64,000 nucleotides of DNA from Candidatus Delongbacteria bacterium (GCA_041675285.1 JBAYTZ010000012.1:1-64000), one strand, 5' to 3'; shown: positions 6,859 through 17,500, numbered from the stretch's first letter. Numbers and translations: made by a program. The notes: a model not told the origin generated them from the letters alone.

Positions 6859-9342
6859 TCAGGGCTGCGCCGGGCTGGACGGCTCCGGCGGCGCGTCCCT
6901 CAGCCAGGTGTCACACCAGCTGCTCAACTCCCACAGGACGTGGCCCACGCTCTCCCGGGCACGATAGCCGTGTCCCTCCGCCGGCAGGCGCACCAGCCGT
7001 ACGCTGGCTCCCAGACCTTTCAACGCCTCATAGAAGCGGTCGCTCTGCAGCGGGAAGGTCCCCGGGTTGGGATCGTCCATGCCGTGTACCAGCAACAGGG
7101 GCCGCGTGATCTTGTCTGCGGCCAGGAAGGGCGACATCTGCAGATAGGTGTCCGGGGCCTGCCAGAGCGAACGATCCTCGCCCTGGAACCCGAAGGGCGT
7201 CAGCGTGCGGTTGTAGGCGCCGCTGAAACAGAGGGCCGTGCGGAACAGCCCGGTGTGCGCCAGCAGGTTGGCCGCCGTGAACGCGCCGTAGGAATGCCCC
7301 CCGATGGCCAGCCGCGTGGTGTCCCCCACGCCCAGACGCGCCACCTCCTCCACGGCGGCCCGCGCGCCCGCCACCAGTTGCTCCAGATAACTGTCGTTGG
7401 GCTCGCGGCCCGCTTCGCCCAGGATGGGCAGCGCGGGATCGGCCAGCACGGCGTAGCCCTGGGTGAGCAGGAAGAGCACCGAGGTGCCCACCGGTCGGCT
7501 GAATGTGAACTCGGACGTGGTCACCCGGCCCGCCGCCTCGCGGTTGCGGAACTCGCGCGGATAGACCCAGAAGACCATGGGCAGCGGCGGGTCCACGCCC
7601 CGCCGATAGCCCGGCGGCAGGTAGAGCGTTGCGGAGAGCTCCACGCCGTCGGCCCGCGTGTAGGTCAGCACGTCCTTGGTCAGGCCCGCCAGCATGGGGG
7701 CGGGATCCGTGGCCTGTGTCACACGGCGCGCCCGGAAATCCGCCGTGCCCAGCGGCCGCTTCCGCCCCGCCCGGGGCCGGTCCAGCAGCCAGCTGTTCTC
7801 GGGCTCGTCCGGCGACTGGCGCGAGACCAGCAGGCGTTCGCCCGTGTCGTCCAGCAGGGCCTCCACGCTTTCATACCAGGGGTCGCGGCACTCCCACAGC
7901 CGCTCGCGCCGCCCGTCGCGGATCCGCATGCGGTCCAGGAAGGGGTGCACGCCGGCGGGGCCGGCGCCGCGGCCCGACCAATAGAGCCAGCCGCCATCGG
8001 GCGAGCGGCGCAGCACAGAGCGCCCGTTGGCCGTGCGCCGGGTCAGCGGTCGGCCCGGCTCGCTGAAGGCGTCGTCGCTGTCGCGCTGCAGCAACAGGCT
8101 CTTGCTGCCGGTGGACGGATTGAGCTGCCAGATGCGCTCGCGGCGTTCCTTGAACCAGGACTCCCAGGCCAGCGCCAGTTCGTCGTCGCCCCAGACCAGC
8201 CCGCTGAAGCGGTCCTGGAAGCGCGCCAGCTCGCGCGGCGCGCTGTCGAAGGGTTTGGCCAGCTGCCAGAGGACGTCCCGCTCCGCGGCCGGAACGCCGG
8301 CGTCGCCGCCATCCAGGGCCTCGGCCCAGCAGAGCGTGGCCGGCTGGTCCGCCCGCCAGTGGACGAAGCGCGGCCCGGGGCGCACGGAGCCGAAGCGGAT
8401 GGAGACCTCGTCCGCCAGGGGCAGGTCGGCCACCAGGTGGAGTTCGCGGCCCTGGCGATCCAGCACCACCACGCGCTGGGGAAAGTCCTCCAGCGGCAGG
8501 CTGCGCGACCAGGGCGGATGGGCCGTGGTCCAGAGGATGCAGGAGCCGTCCGGCGAGACGTTGAAGTCCAGCGCGAGCTGCGGCCCGGCCAGCACGCGCT
8601 CCTGGCCGTCCAGCGAGACCTCCACCAGTTCGGCCGTGGCGTGGTGCTCCAGCAGGCGCTCATCGTGCTGGCTGCGAATCAGGAAGGGATAGGTCCGCGC
8701 CGCCGCCGCCCGGCCCTGGTTCTCCAGGATCACCGGGCCCTCCGGCGGACCCGCGACGGGAGCGGCGCCGCGCCCGGGCGGAATGCGCAGGCAGAGCAGG
8801 CCGCGACTGTCGGGCAGCCACTGCAGGGGCGTGGTCACCGCCGGATTGAGCAGCAACGTACCCAGGCGCGCACTCAGCCCGCTGGCCACTTCCGTGTGCC
8901 AGAGTTCGGTCCCGGAGTCCGTGGCGCGGCACCAGGCCAGTTGCCGACTATCCGGCGACCACTGCAAATCGTGCAGGCGCACGTTCTCGGGCAGCGTCAG
9001 GACGCGCCGCTCCTGGCTCTCCAACTCCAACAGGGTCAGCCCGGTCAGGTGGCCTTCGTCCAATGGCCCGCCCGTGAGCGGGTTCAGGCGCAGGCCGGCG
9101 GTCTCCACCGCGGGAATGGCCAGTTCAGCCACGGGCGGCAGCCGGCGCCGGGTGCTCTCCACCGCCCGGCGGCCATCCGGCGCCAGCGTGAGTCCGGCGG
9201 GCTGGGGCGCGTCCAGGATGGCGGGAATGGGATCCGGCGGCTGGCGATAGGTGGCGGCGTCCTGGGCGTGTGACACGGCGGTTCCCAGCAGGCCCAGCAG
9301 CAGCAGGCCCGCGCAAATGGAAGATTGTGAAGGGTGGTTCAT
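6859..9342 (-). CDS. Secreted prolyl oligopeptidase-family (S9) serine peptidase
   Basis: An 827-residue exported peptidase. The start MNHPSQSSICAGLLLLGLLG gives a signal peptide ending near SHAQ; longer in-frame starts add only a non-signal sequence. Residues about 60-550 are a WD/beta-propeller-like domain (LQWSPDSRQLAW, NVSPDGSCILW). The alpha/beta hydrolase domain follows with the nucleophile in GGHSYGAF (about 681), acid in HGMDDPNPGT (about 754) and His in AEGHGYRARE (about 790). The early residues and domain order resemble S9D glutamyl endopeptidase-like enzymes. It probably degrades peptides in the periplasm or outside the cell. Confidence 0.87.
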   Translation of the reverse strand: MNHPSQSSICAGLLLLGLLGTAVSHAQDAATYRQPPDPIPAILDAPQPAGLTLAPDGRRAVESTRRRLPPVAELAIPAVETAGLRLNPLTGGPLDEGHLTGLTLLELESQERRVLTLPENVRLHDLQWSPDSRQLAWCRATDSGTELWHTEVASGLSARLGTLLLNPAVTTPLQWLPDSRGLLCLRIPPGRGAAPVAGPPEGPVILENQGRAAAARTYPFLIRSQHDERLLEHHATAELVEVSLDGQERVLAGPQLALDFNVSPDGSCILWTTAHPPWSRSLPLEDFPQRVVVLDRQGRELHLVADLPLADEVSIRFGSVRPGPRFVHWRADQPATLCWAEALDGGDAGVPAAERDVLWQLAKPFDSAPRELARFQDRFSGLVWGDDELALAWESWFKERRERIWQLNPSTGSKSLLLQRDSDDAFSEPGRPLTRRTANGRSVLRRSPDGGWLYWSGRGAGPAGVHPFLDRMRIRDGRRERLWECRDPWYESVEALLDDTGERLLVSRQSPDEPENSWLLDRPRAGRKRPLGTADFRARRVTQATDPAPMLAGLTKDVLTYTRADGVELSATLYLPPGYRRGVDPPLPMVFWVYPREFRNREAAGRVTTSEFTFSRPVGTSVLFLLTQGYAVLADPALPILGEAGREPNDSYLEQLVAGARAAVEEVARLGVGDTTRLAIGGHSYGAFTAANLLAHTGLFRTALCFSGAYNRTLTPFGFQGEDRSLWQAPDTYLQMSPFLAADKITRPLLLVHGMDDPNPGTFPLQSDRFYEALKGLGASVRLVRLPAEGHGYRARESVGHVLWELSSWCDTWLRDAPPEPSSPAQP

Positions 9343-9385
9343 GGCTGCAATATAGCCAGCCGCCAGGCGGCTTGGGATCGGCGCC

Positions 9386-9754
9386 TCATTCTCCCCAGCG
9401 CCCCACCACGCCGTCGGCCTGGACGCTGACGCTCTCGCCGTCGCAGAGGCAGCCGGGCACCGAGCGCACGGGCTCGCCGTCCTCCTTGATCTGGATCCAG
9501 AGGCCGGCATTGAGGTTCGCCGAACGGGCCAGGACCATCACGGGCGTGCCCTCCTTGGCCTCGAAAGCCACGCGCCAAGGCAAGTCCACCGCGCCGGCCT
9601 GGTGGAGCCCGGCGCCGTCGCGCCAGAACAGCGTGGCCCGTTCCACGGTTCCGTCCACCACGAATTCCACCGTGGGCAGCTCAGGCTCGATGGCGCATCC
9701 GCCCAGCAGCCACAGCGGCAGCAGGAGCGCGAGCCAGCGGGATCGCGTCTTCAT
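9386..9754 (-). CDS. Small lipoprotein, MmpS-like fold possible
   Basis: A 122-residue protein with a lipoprotein signal (MKTRSRWLALLLPLWLLGGC). The mature part has TVEFVVDGTVERATLFWRDG, then VDLPWRVAFEAKEG and IQIKEDGEPV, an order of strands that recalls the MmpS-like beta-sandwich (V-x-Y, LPW, I-x-V-DG). This similarity is tentative. Its ATG overlaps the mutY stop (ATGA), with GGGAGG inside the end of mutY, so the two are translationally coupled. It is followed by the S9 peptidase. Confidence 0.6.
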   Translation of the reverse strand: MKTRSRWLALLLPLWLLGGCAIEPELPTVEFVVDGTVERATLFWRDGAGLHQAGAVDLPWRVAFEAKEGTPVMVLARSANLNAGLWIQIKEDGEPVRSVPGCLCDGESVSVQADGVVGRWGE

Positions 9755-10836
9755 GTGACCTCCCAAGCGGGTTCGTCCAGGATGCGCCGGTCCCGGGCGG
9801 AAAAGCCCAGCCGCGCGCAGTCCGCCGGCTCCAGCCAGACGCTGCCGGCGGGGGCCTCGGCTTGGCCCGGCTGCTCCAGTCGCCGGGCCAGCACCTGGGC
9901 CTGGAAGTGGCTGTAGACGTGCCGGAAGCGCAGGGCGCCTGTCTCACGCACGTCGGGATCGGCTACCAACGCGAGGCGCAACTCCGACTCGAGCACCGAC
10001 CAAGCCTCATCCAGACCGACCGGATCCACGGGCCGCTCGGCACTGGGCAACTCCCACAAGCCGCGCAGCATGCCCTCGTCCCCGCGGCGGCGCGCCAGCA
10101 CGCGCCCGGCGGCGTCGCGAACCAGCAGCACCAGGACAGCCCGCAGCGGTGTCCGGGGCCGCTCCGCGCGGCGCGGCAAGTCCTCCTGCCGGCCTAGGGC
10201 GCGGGCCCGGCACTCCGGGGCCAGCGGACACTCCGCGCAGCGCGGGCGCCCGGGCAGGCAGACCCGGGCCCCCAGCTCCATCAGCGCCTCGTTCCAGTCG
10301 CCGGGCGCCCCGGTTTCCAACAGCCCGTCGGCCAGTACCTGCAGCCGCCTGCGCACGGCCGGGCGGGCGGGCGGATCCTCCAGTGCGAACAGCCGGCAGA
10401 GCACGCGAATCACGTTTCCATCCAGCGCGGCCAGCGGCAGACCGAAGGCCAGGCTGCCCACCGCCGCCGTGGTGTAGGGCCCGAATCCGGGCAGGCCGCG
10501 CAGCGCTGCCGGGTCGGCCGGAAACTGTCCGCCGTAGCGGGTCTGGACTTCGCGCGCACAGGCCATCAGGTTGCGGGCTCGCGAGTAGTAGCCCAACCCG
10601 GCCCAGCGCGCCATCACTTCGTCCTCGGGCGCGGCGGCCAGCTGGCCGAGCTCGGGAAAGGCCGCCAGAAAGGCCGCGTAGTAGGGCAGCACCGTCTCCA
10701 CCCGGGTCTGCTGCAGCATGATCTCGCTGATCCAGACCCGGTAGGGCGTGCGCTCGCGTCGCCAGGGCAGATCCCGAGCCACGGCCCGGAACCACTCCAG
10801 CACAGCTTGGCGGACAGGGATAGAAAGTTCTTCCAT
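9751..10836 (-). CDS. mutY: Adenine DNA glycosylase MutY
   Basis: A 361-residue base-excision repair enzyme that removes adenine mispaired with 8-oxoguanine. The helix-hairpin-helix/catalytic block is intact: MLQQTRVETVLPYY with the catalytic Glu, LPGFGPYTTAAV hairpin, and LDGNVIRV with the catalytic Asp. The iron-sulfur loop CLPGRPRCAECPLAPEC has the four Cys in C-x6-C-x2-C-x5-C spacing. The C-terminal Nudix-like 8-oxoG recognition domain follows (about 230-361). Its start lies 18 bases past a terminator, so it needs its own promoter or readthrough. Confidence 0.96.
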   Translation of the reverse strand: MEELSIPVRQAVLEWFRAVARDLPWRRERTPYRVWISEIMLQQTRVETVLPYYAAFLAAFPELGQLAAAPEDEVMARWAGLGYYSRARNLMACAREVQTRYGGQFPADPAALRGLPGFGPYTTAAVGSLAFGLPLAALDGNVIRVLCRLFALEDPPARPAVRRRLQVLADGLLETGAPGDWNEALMELGARVCLPGRPRCAECPLAPECRARALGRQEDLPRRAERPRTPLRAVLVLLVRDAAGRVLARRRGDEGMLRGLWELPSAERPVDPVGLDEAWSVLESELRLALVADPDVRETGALRFRHVYSHFQAQVLARRLEQPGQAEAPAGSVWLEPADCARLGFSARDRRILDEPAWEVT

Positions 10837-10853
10837 CCTAACTTCGCAACCCG

Positions 10854-10877
10854 AAAAAGGGCCCCGCGAAGGGGCCC
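10854..10877 (-). terminator. Rho-independent terminator after the outer membrane protein gene
   Basis: On the minus strand GGGCCCC-TTCG-CGGGGCCC (10877-10859) is followed by TTTTT (10858-10854). It ends the long leftward run of genes that starts at yjbQ and lies just upstream of mutY. Confidence 0.85.
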
Positions 10878-10884
10878 GGATGAG

Positions 10885-12066
10885 TCAGTTGCCCTTGTCG
10901 TCCTTGAGCTTGTCCTTCAGCCGCTCCAGCTCCTTCTCGGCCTGCCGGCGCTCGGCGCGGATCTTCTCCAGCTCCAGGTCGAGGAACTCGGCGCTCTGGT
11001 CCTCGGCGCCCAACCAGTCGATCATTTCACGCTCGGTGACGCCGATCTTCTCCCGCATCTCCCAGTCCCGCTCGCTCTGGGGCCGGACGGTGGCAAAGGT
11101 CTCCACCCGCCGGAAGGCCGTGGAGGGCTGGAAATTCAGCCGGGCCGCCAGCCGCCAGGCCGGATAGTACTCGGGGTAGTCGGCGTTCAGGCGCTCGCGG
11201 TTGCGGTGCACGCCCACCGGGCGGGGACCCTCGTCGGTGAAGTAGATCTTGGGCCCGTTCTCCATCAGGCGGACATCCACGCCCACGCTGGCCGAGAGGC
11301 CGCGGAAGAAGCGGTAGTTGAAGCCCGGCTGCAGCCAGACGGCATCGGCCTGGGTGAAGGCCCACTCGGGCAGGTCGCTCAGGAAGACGTTGCCGTAGAG
11401 TTCCGTGTAGAAGTCCCAGCGCAGGGTGGGGCGACGGTAGGCCAGCGAGAACTCCAGGTCGTGGGTCACGCCGGAGAAGATGTTCAGCGCGTCCTGACCG
11501 CCGTCGTTGTGGTTCAGGTAGCCCAGATTGAAATGGGCGCTGGGGCCTTCGCCCGGGTAGAGCTGGTTCTGGTACCAACCCAGCCCGAAGGACAGGCTGA
11601 TCTCGTTGGCCGAGGCGTTGTAGGGCTCCAGGTACACGTTGGACACCTTGGAGGAGTTCAGCCGGAAGCCCAGCTGGGTGCCCCACTCGATGGGCGTCTG
11701 GAACAGGCGCCCCTGGAAGCGGCCCATGCGAAAGCGCATGTAGACGTCGTCCGGCGCGTTGTAGGTGACGTTGTCCTGGCTGCTGAAGTTGAGGTCCTGG
11801 TAGAGCATGGGGACCAGTTCCAGCTCCAGGTGCTTCCCGAAGCCGAAGTTGATCGCCAGGGCCTGGGACACGTCGCTCACGCTGCCTTCGGGCACGGAGC
11901 CCGCCCACAGCCGGGTGTGCCACTGCACGGTCATCTGGCCGGGCTCCAGGCTCTGGGTGGTCCAGGTGTGGAACAGCGAATTGCCGCCCAGGAACTGGGT
12001 GGCCGCCATCGCCGCGCCGTGCAGCAACAGGGTCGCGCCCGTCACAAGAATGTGCAGACCTCTCAT
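10885..12066 (-). CDS. Outer membrane beta-barrel protein with C-terminal coiled coil
   Basis: A 393-residue protein starting MRGLHILVTGATLLLHGAAM, a signal peptide. The central part is rich in alternating aromatic/hydrophobic strands (LELELVPMLYQDLNF, LGWYQNQLYPGEGPSAHFN), typical of a transmembrane barrel. From about residue 345 the chain changes to a charged helix (LELEKIRAERRQAEKELERL) ending in Lys/Asp residues, predicted as coiled coil. I do not recognise a named family. It is the last gene before the terminator and follows the SLBB gene, so a role in an envelope complex is likely but unproven. Confidence 0.65.
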   Translation of the reverse strand: MRGLHILVTGATLLLHGAAMAATQFLGGNSLFHTWTTQSLEPGQMTVQWHTRLWAGSVPEGSVSDVSQALAINFGFGKHLELELVPMLYQDLNFSSQDNVTYNAPDDVYMRFRMGRFQGRLFQTPIEWGTQLGFRLNSSKVSNVYLEPYNASANEISLSFGLGWYQNQLYPGEGPSAHFNLGYLNHNDGGQDALNIFSGVTHDLEFSLAYRRPTLRWDFYTELYGNVFLSDLPEWAFTQADAVWLQPGFNYRFFRGLSASVGVDVRLMENGPKIYFTDEGPRPVGVHRNRERLNADYPEYYPAWRLAARLNFQPSTAFRRVETFATVRPQSERDWEMREKIGVTEREMIDWLGAEDQSAEFLDLELEKIRAERRQAEKELERLKDKLKDDKGN

Positions 12067-12106
12067 CGGCTCCCTCCACCTCTCCGCGTCGCTTGCTGGT
12101 GCCCGC

Positions 12107-12616
12107 TCAATCCAACCGCTGCATGAGAACCACGGCATTCAACAGGATGCCCACTTTGGCCACCACGTCCACTGCGTTGGCGATCCAGTTGTAGGCACTG
12201 CCCGAGACGACGACTGTGTCACCCGGCTTGAGTTCCGGAATCAGGCTGATGTCGCCCGTGTTCAAATACCGGCGGACGTCGATCTCCAGGATTTCCTCCC
12301 GTTGATTGACGAGCCGCACGATGCGCACGTTGTCCAGGCGCGAATAGCTGCCGGGTCCGCCCGCGGCGGACAGCAGCGTCAGCAAATTCGTGCCGCTGGG
12401 GACGTTGTATTGCCCCGGCTTGTTCACTTTTCCCCAGACGTTCACCGTGATGTAAATGGCGTTTTTATCGCCCAGGAAATACTGCGCCGCACGTCCGCCT
12501 TCCGCCCCCACGTCATCCACCGGCGGGGTGGCGACATCCTGGGCGATGGCGTGAAGCGGCAACAGCAGGGCGCTGAACAGAATCAGAACGCGGGCAAGTT
12601 TTCCAAGTCGGGTCAA
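12107..12616 (-). CDS. SLBB-domain exported protein
   Basis: A 169-residue protein with a signal peptide (ends near HAIAQ) and one SLBB beta-grasp domain: ITVNVWGKVNKPGQYNVP, LLTLLSAAGGP, RIVRL, then LKPGDTVVVSG. Such domains occur in Wza-type polysaccharide exporters, but the PES domain that precedes it in Wza is missing. After it comes a hydrophobic C-terminal segment (VAKVGILLNAVVLMQ), probably membrane associated. It lies between a lipoprotein and a barrel gene, which suggests an outer-envelope accessory role. Confidence 0.75.
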   Translation of the reverse strand: MTRLGKLARVLILFSALLLPLHAIAQDVATPPVDDVGAEGGRAAQYFLGDKNAIYITVNVWGKVNKPGQYNVPSGTNLLTLLSAAGGPGSYSRLDNVRIVRLVNQREEILEIDVRRYLNTGDISLIPELKPGDTVVVSGSAYNWIANAVDVVAKVGILLNAVVLMQRLD

Positions 12617-12646
12617 TCCCCCTCCTGCCGACTGGCATCTGGCTGG

Positions 12647-13483
12647 TCAAAAAGTAAAGGAAATCCAATAGGATTCCGAGCCGGACAAGGGACAATCATT
12701 CGGATTGGATGGCACTTCCACCAGCAGGGAATCCACCTGGGCCACCCGCCCGATGACCGTATCCACGCGCAGCGAGTAGCTGCCCGGCGCCAGGCCCAGC
12801 TCCGCCACCGGCCAGGCGGCGCTCATCTGGGGTTCCAGGTTGAACAGCACGTCCTCGCTCCAGACCAGGGCGCCGGCCGGATTGGCCACCAGCACGCGGA
12901 AGCCGCGGAAGCCCAGCGCGAAGTAGTCCACGAACTCATACTGCCAGGCCACGCGCAGGGTGTCGTGCTGGACGGCGACCTGGCTCTCCAGCACCCGCGG
13001 GCTGGCCCAGAGCCGGTAGGTCACCGTGTCCGAGGGGGCGCTGGCGTTGCCGTCGCCGTCGATGGCCCGCACGTAGTACCAGAACCGCTCGCCCCAGAAG
13101 GAGGTGGGCCGGATCAGTGGATCCTGGTCCACGAAGTGGTAGAAGTCCGGCCGACCCTCCAGGAAGCGCTCCGGGTCCAGGGGCAGCTCCGCGAAGAGCG
13201 AATCCGGATGCGGGGCGCGGTAGACCAAAAAGCCGCTCAGGTCCGCGGGCTCCTCGGCCATGTCCCACTCCAGCCGGATGCCGAAGCCCGCGCTGCCGTC
13301 GGCGTCCACGCCGGTCTCCGGCAACACGGCGCCATTCTCCACGCAATTGGTCTCCCGCATCCGCGGCGCGGGCGGCGCGGTGCGATCCTCGTCGCCGGAA
13401 TCCTCCCCGCAGGCGAGCAGGCCCAGCAGCAGGGCGCCCAGCCCGGCGGCCAGACGCGTGCGGCGCAACAGGTCAGAACGCAT
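12647..13483 (-). CDS. Lipoprotein with fibronectin III-like domain
   Basis: A 278-residue protein with lipobox LLLGLLAC (Cys near residue 25) followed by an acidic linker. Residues about 70-170 read as a fibronectin type III-like domain (IRLEWDMAEEPADLSGFLVYRA, FWYYVRAIDGDGN). A second beta-rich domain follows to the end (LRVAWQYEFVDYFALGFRGF). Its start overlaps the end of the PorV-like gene by 11 bases. It is probably a surface or periplasmic partner of the PorU/PorV-like pair. The family is not recognised. Confidence 0.65.
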   Translation of the reverse strand: MRSDLLRRTRLAAGLGALLLGLLACGEDSGDEDRTAPPAPRMRETNCVENGAVLPETGVDADGSAGFGIRLEWDMAEEPADLSGFLVYRAPHPDSLFAELPLDPERFLEGRPDFYHFVDQDPLIRPTSFWGERFWYYVRAIDGDGNASAPSDTVTYRLWASPRVLESQVAVQHDTLRVAWQYEFVDYFALGFRGFRVLVANPAGALVWSEDVLFNLEPQMSAAWPVAELGLAPGSYSLRVDTVIGRVAQVDSLLVEVPSNPNDCPLSGSESYWISFTF

Positions 13484-14507
13484 AGATGAAACTCATCCGG
13501 TGCAGCCGCCCCAGATCGTGATCCAGGCCGGCGTAGTCCAGGTCCAGCGGGCCCACGTGGAAACCCGCGCCATAGGTGAAGCGCCCGTCGCGGCCCTGAT
13601 GGCCGGCCCGCAGGGCCAGCCCGCCGTAGCGCAGTTCGAGCCCCGTCCGGGCCTGGGTGTCGTAGTGGTGGTCGTAGTCGCGGGTCAGCGTCCAGGACAG
13701 GTCGCCCAGCCCGGCCCGCCAGGCCGCCCCCAGCACGTGGTAGTAGTGGATGGCGTCCTCGCCGCCGTCCCACTTCAGGCCCGTGTTGGTGAAGTTCTCC
13801 AGCCGCGCGCCCACGGAGATCCGCCCCAACTTCTTCACGCCGGTCAAGTCCACCAGTTCGGCGTGGAGCTGCGCGCCGGCGTCCAGCCCGATGCCGCTGC
13901 CCGCGCTGGCGTCCAGCTCGCTGCGGATCATCTTCACGTTGATGCCGAAGGGCACGCTGAGCGGGATGTCGTGATACAACCAACCGAAATGCAGCTTGGG
14001 CTCGTTGCGTTTGGCGAAGCTCAGCAGCAGGGCCTGGTCCACACTCTGGAAAAAGCCCAGCGGACTGCCGCCGGCCTCCTCGATCAAGCGCCGGCGCTCC
14101 TCGAAGGTGTAGTCCGCGTCGTCGTAGCCGGGAAAGCGCGGAATGTCGTCCACCTGGAAGCGCATGTAGTTGAGCGCCAGGTTGCCGCCGCCGATGGGCC
14201 AGACCAGTCCGGCCTGAGCGTGCACGCCCAGCGGATCGGAGAAGCTGCCGAATTGACTGGCCGCCATGCCCGACACGCTGCGCCGGTCCACCAGGGCCAG
14301 CCCGGCGGGGTTCCAGAAGCAGGAGAAGGCGTCGTCGCTGGCGGCCACCAGGGCCTGCCCCATGGCCAGGCCGCGCGCGCCGCCGCCCAGGGCCAGGAAC
14401 TCGCCGGCGTAGCGGCCGGCCCGGGCCGCGGGCGCCAGCAGGGCCATGGCCAGCCCGAGCGTCGCCGCGCCGCGGCAGCTGAAGATGCGGGAACGCGTCG
14501 TGCTCAT
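13473..14507 (-). CDS. PorV/UPF0164-like outer membrane barrel
   Basis: A 344-residue protein with a signal peptide (cleaved near PAARA) followed by the PorV hallmark start: GEFLALGGGARGLAMGQALVA, then CFWNPAGLALV and later a run of barrel strands ending in an aromatic (MSFIYAF). PorV is the outer-membrane shuttle of the type IX secretion system and the partner of the sortase PorU. Here the ATG overlaps the stop of the C25 peptidase gene (ATGA, 14504-14507), matching the PorU-PorV pairing. No other T9SS core gene is visible in the window. Confidence 0.82.
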   Translation of the reverse strand: MSTTRSRIFSCRGAATLGLAMALLAPAARAGRYAGEFLALGGGARGLAMGQALVAASDDAFSCFWNPAGLALVDRRSVSGMAASQFGSFSDPLGVHAQAGLVWPIGGGNLALNYMRFQVDDIPRFPGYDDADYTFEERRRLIEEAGGSPLGFFQSVDQALLLSFAKRNEPKLHFGWLYHDIPLSVPFGINVKMIRSELDASAGSGIGLDAGAQLHAELVDLTGVKKLGRISVGARLENFTNTGLKWDGGEDAIHYYHVLGAAWRAGLGDLSWTLTRDYDHHYDTQARTGLELRYGGLALRAGHQGRDGRFTYGAGFHVGPLDLDYAGLDHDLGRLHRMSFIYAF

Positions 14508-17500
14508 TTCAACCTCGCCACCTTGCCCGTGTGCTCCACGCGGCCTTCCGGGCCTTCCGCCGTCAAACGGTAGAAATACACGCCGTTGGCCACCACGTCG
14601 CCCACGCGATCCCGGCCATCCCACAGCGTCTCCACGTAGTTGATCAGCGGGCCGGGGATTTCCAGCCGGCGGATGAGCCGGCCGGCGACGGTGTAGATCT
14701 CGATCTTCGCGCCGTTGGCCACGCCGCTCAGGCTGAAGACGAAGCGGGTCTCGCGCTGGAAGGGGTTGGGATAGGTGCCCATGTACTGCAGCGCCAGGCG
14801 CTCGCCCACCATGAATTCCGACTCGTGCAGCGTGCCGTTGCCCGCCGCGTCACGGACGAAGAGCCGCAGGGCCAGCGGCTCGCCGCGCGGCGCCGAGCCG
14901 TCCAGCGCGTAGCGCACGGAGAGCCGCCCGCCGGCGGGATCCGGCAGTAGGGCCAGCTCCGCGCTGGAGATGCTGTCGCCGTCCATGGTCAGCTGGATGT
15001 TCTCCGGGCGCGCGTCCAATCCGCCGGGATCGGTCAGGGTCCAGCTGAAGGCCGCCCGGGGCGGCACGAACCCGCCGCGATCGAAGACTTGGCCGTCCAC
15101 TTCCAGTTGGACCACCGGCGCGCCGGTGTCCGCCAGACGTCCCAGCGCGAATCCCTCCGCGGAATTCAACGTGAACGCCGCGCGCAAGGTGTCGGCGCGC
15201 TCCAGCTGCACTTGGCCGCCCAGGCGGGCCAGCAGTTGCCTCGTCGCCCCGTCGTACTCCAGCAGCTCCGTGTCCAGCCGGCGCAGACTGTCCACGGTCG
15301 TCAGCTCCAGCTCGCCCTGGACGGGGCCGGGCACGCCATCCCGCCACTCCAGGAGCCAGGGCCCCGCGTCCAATCGCCGGCCGACCTGCTCAACCAACAA
15401 ACTGTCGACGGGCAACTCGCGCACGGCCAGAATCCGCCCGCTCTCGCCGTGGCGGATCCGCAGGACGCCACCGGCGACGACGTCCGTCCAGCTCTCGGCC
15501 GGCACGGCCACGCGGGTCAGCGCGAACTCCAGCGCATCGGGCAGCGGGCCGCCCAGCGCCGGATCCCAGTCGGCCTCGACGCGGAAAGTCTCACCCAGTG
15601 TCCCCACCGGCAGGGGCAGGGACACCCGCCGGCTGCCACCCCGGGGCACGGGGGGAATCCGGCCCGCCGTCGCGCTGCCGTCGAGCCCGCGCACCAGCCG
15701 GCAGGTCAGCGTGTCCGATTCACTCTCGCCGTCGTTGCCCACCACCGCTTCCGGTTGGCCCGCGGCATCCGTACCGGGCAACAGGGTCCAGCTCAGGCGC
15801 GGCCGGGCGTCCTCCACCCAGTACCAGCTGGTGGTGGTGCTGTCCGGGCCGTCCGCGTCGTAGAGGGCGAAGCGCAGGCCCACCAGCGTGCTGTCGGCGA
15901 AGGGCCCGGCCGTGCCCGCGCTCTGCCAGCGCTGGGGATCGCCCGCCAGCGGCGTCAGGCTCAGGCGCAGCTGGGTGGCAGCCTGATTCGGCGGCTGGAT
16001 GCTCAGCAGCGCGGCTACGCTGTCCACCAGTTGGGCCGAGGCCACCAGCACTTCCGCACGCAGCGGCAGGCCGGGCCGCGGCGGATCCGGCAGCAGGCGC
16101 GCCTGCCAGGCCAGCGTGCCGGACAGGCTGTCCGCCGGATGGAACCAGCTCACACCCGAGTGGCCTCCGCCCTCGGCACCGGGCATCCAGACCCGCAGGG
16201 AGCCCGTGGCGCCGCCGCCGGGCAGACTAGCGGGCAGCGGCACCGCCGCCGTCCAGGCGCCGTCGTTCCCGGCGCTCACCGGCACGCGGATCACGTCCGT
16301 CACGAAATTGGGGCCGGTCTGGGCCGCCCGCTCGGCGCTGGAGTAGACTTCCACCAACCCCTGGCCGCCGGGCGCCGCGCCGCTGCCGGAGAACTGCAGC
16401 ACGCCGCCGGTCTCGATCACCGGATTGGCCAGCGCGGGCTGGCTCTCAAGGGGGAGCGCCAGCCGCTGCCAGGGCAGGCCGAGGATCGTGTTCATCACGT
16501 TGACCGCGTGCACGTACTTCTCTTCCAGGCTGCCCTCGTGGCCCGGCACGCGCCGCAGCCAGAGCCGCTGCTTGGCCTCGCGCAGGGCCTGACCCACGGC
16601 GAGTTCCGGGTTGCCCAGCAGCAGGGTCCAAAAGTCCGCGACCAATTCCATCCCTGTGTCACGGAAGCCCAGCCCCGTCGAGCCCAGCACGCCGATGGCG
16701 CCCACCTCCGGAGTGTTGAGCAGCGCGCGCCCCAGCGAGCCCTGGTAGTCCAGGCTGGCGATGAAGCAGGTGGCGTTGGTGAAGAAAGCCAGCCGCTGGG
16801 CGTTGTCCAGCAGGGCCACGTCCTCGCTGCGGAAGAGCTGGTTGTCCTCCCAGACGGCGCCGCCCCCGTGCCCGGCGTAGTTCACCAACAACTGGCCCTC
16901 GTTGACCAGGGCCAGCAGCTCGGGCCGCGAGCCGATGTAGGCCCCGCCCTGCTCGCCAGCCAGGATGCGCCGGATGAAGAAGCGGTCCGGCACCTGCAGG
17001 CGGATCAGGTTTTCCGTCTGCTGCATGAAGATGCCCTCGTCCTGGGCGCGGGCGCCCGCGGCCAGCAGCAGGCTGTTGTTCCAGGCGCCCGGCGCGGCCG
17101 TGCGATAAGCCGCCTCCTTGGCCACCAGGTTGGCCAGATCCTCCGGCGTGGCGGCCGGCCAGCGGCTGACCACCACGGGCAGCTGGGCGCCGTTCTCCTC
17201 GCGGGCGAACCAGTCGTCGCTGGAGGCCGCGCCCCACTTGTAGACCTGCTCGTACATCAGCGGCAGCACGGGTTCCAGGCCCGGCGTGGTCAGGCGCGGG
17301 GCAGGCGCTCCGTCGCCCACCAGCAGGACCCAGCCGGGCGGCGTGCTCCAGTTGCGCCAGGCGCGCAGGATCAAATCCCGCAGGGCGTGGGGCCGCACCT
17401 TGCCGTGGCTGAATTCGTCGTAGACCCAGCGATCGCTCACCAGCAGGACCTCGCCCTCCCGACTGGCCACCTGCTGCAGCAGGGGTTGCAACAGGTCGGC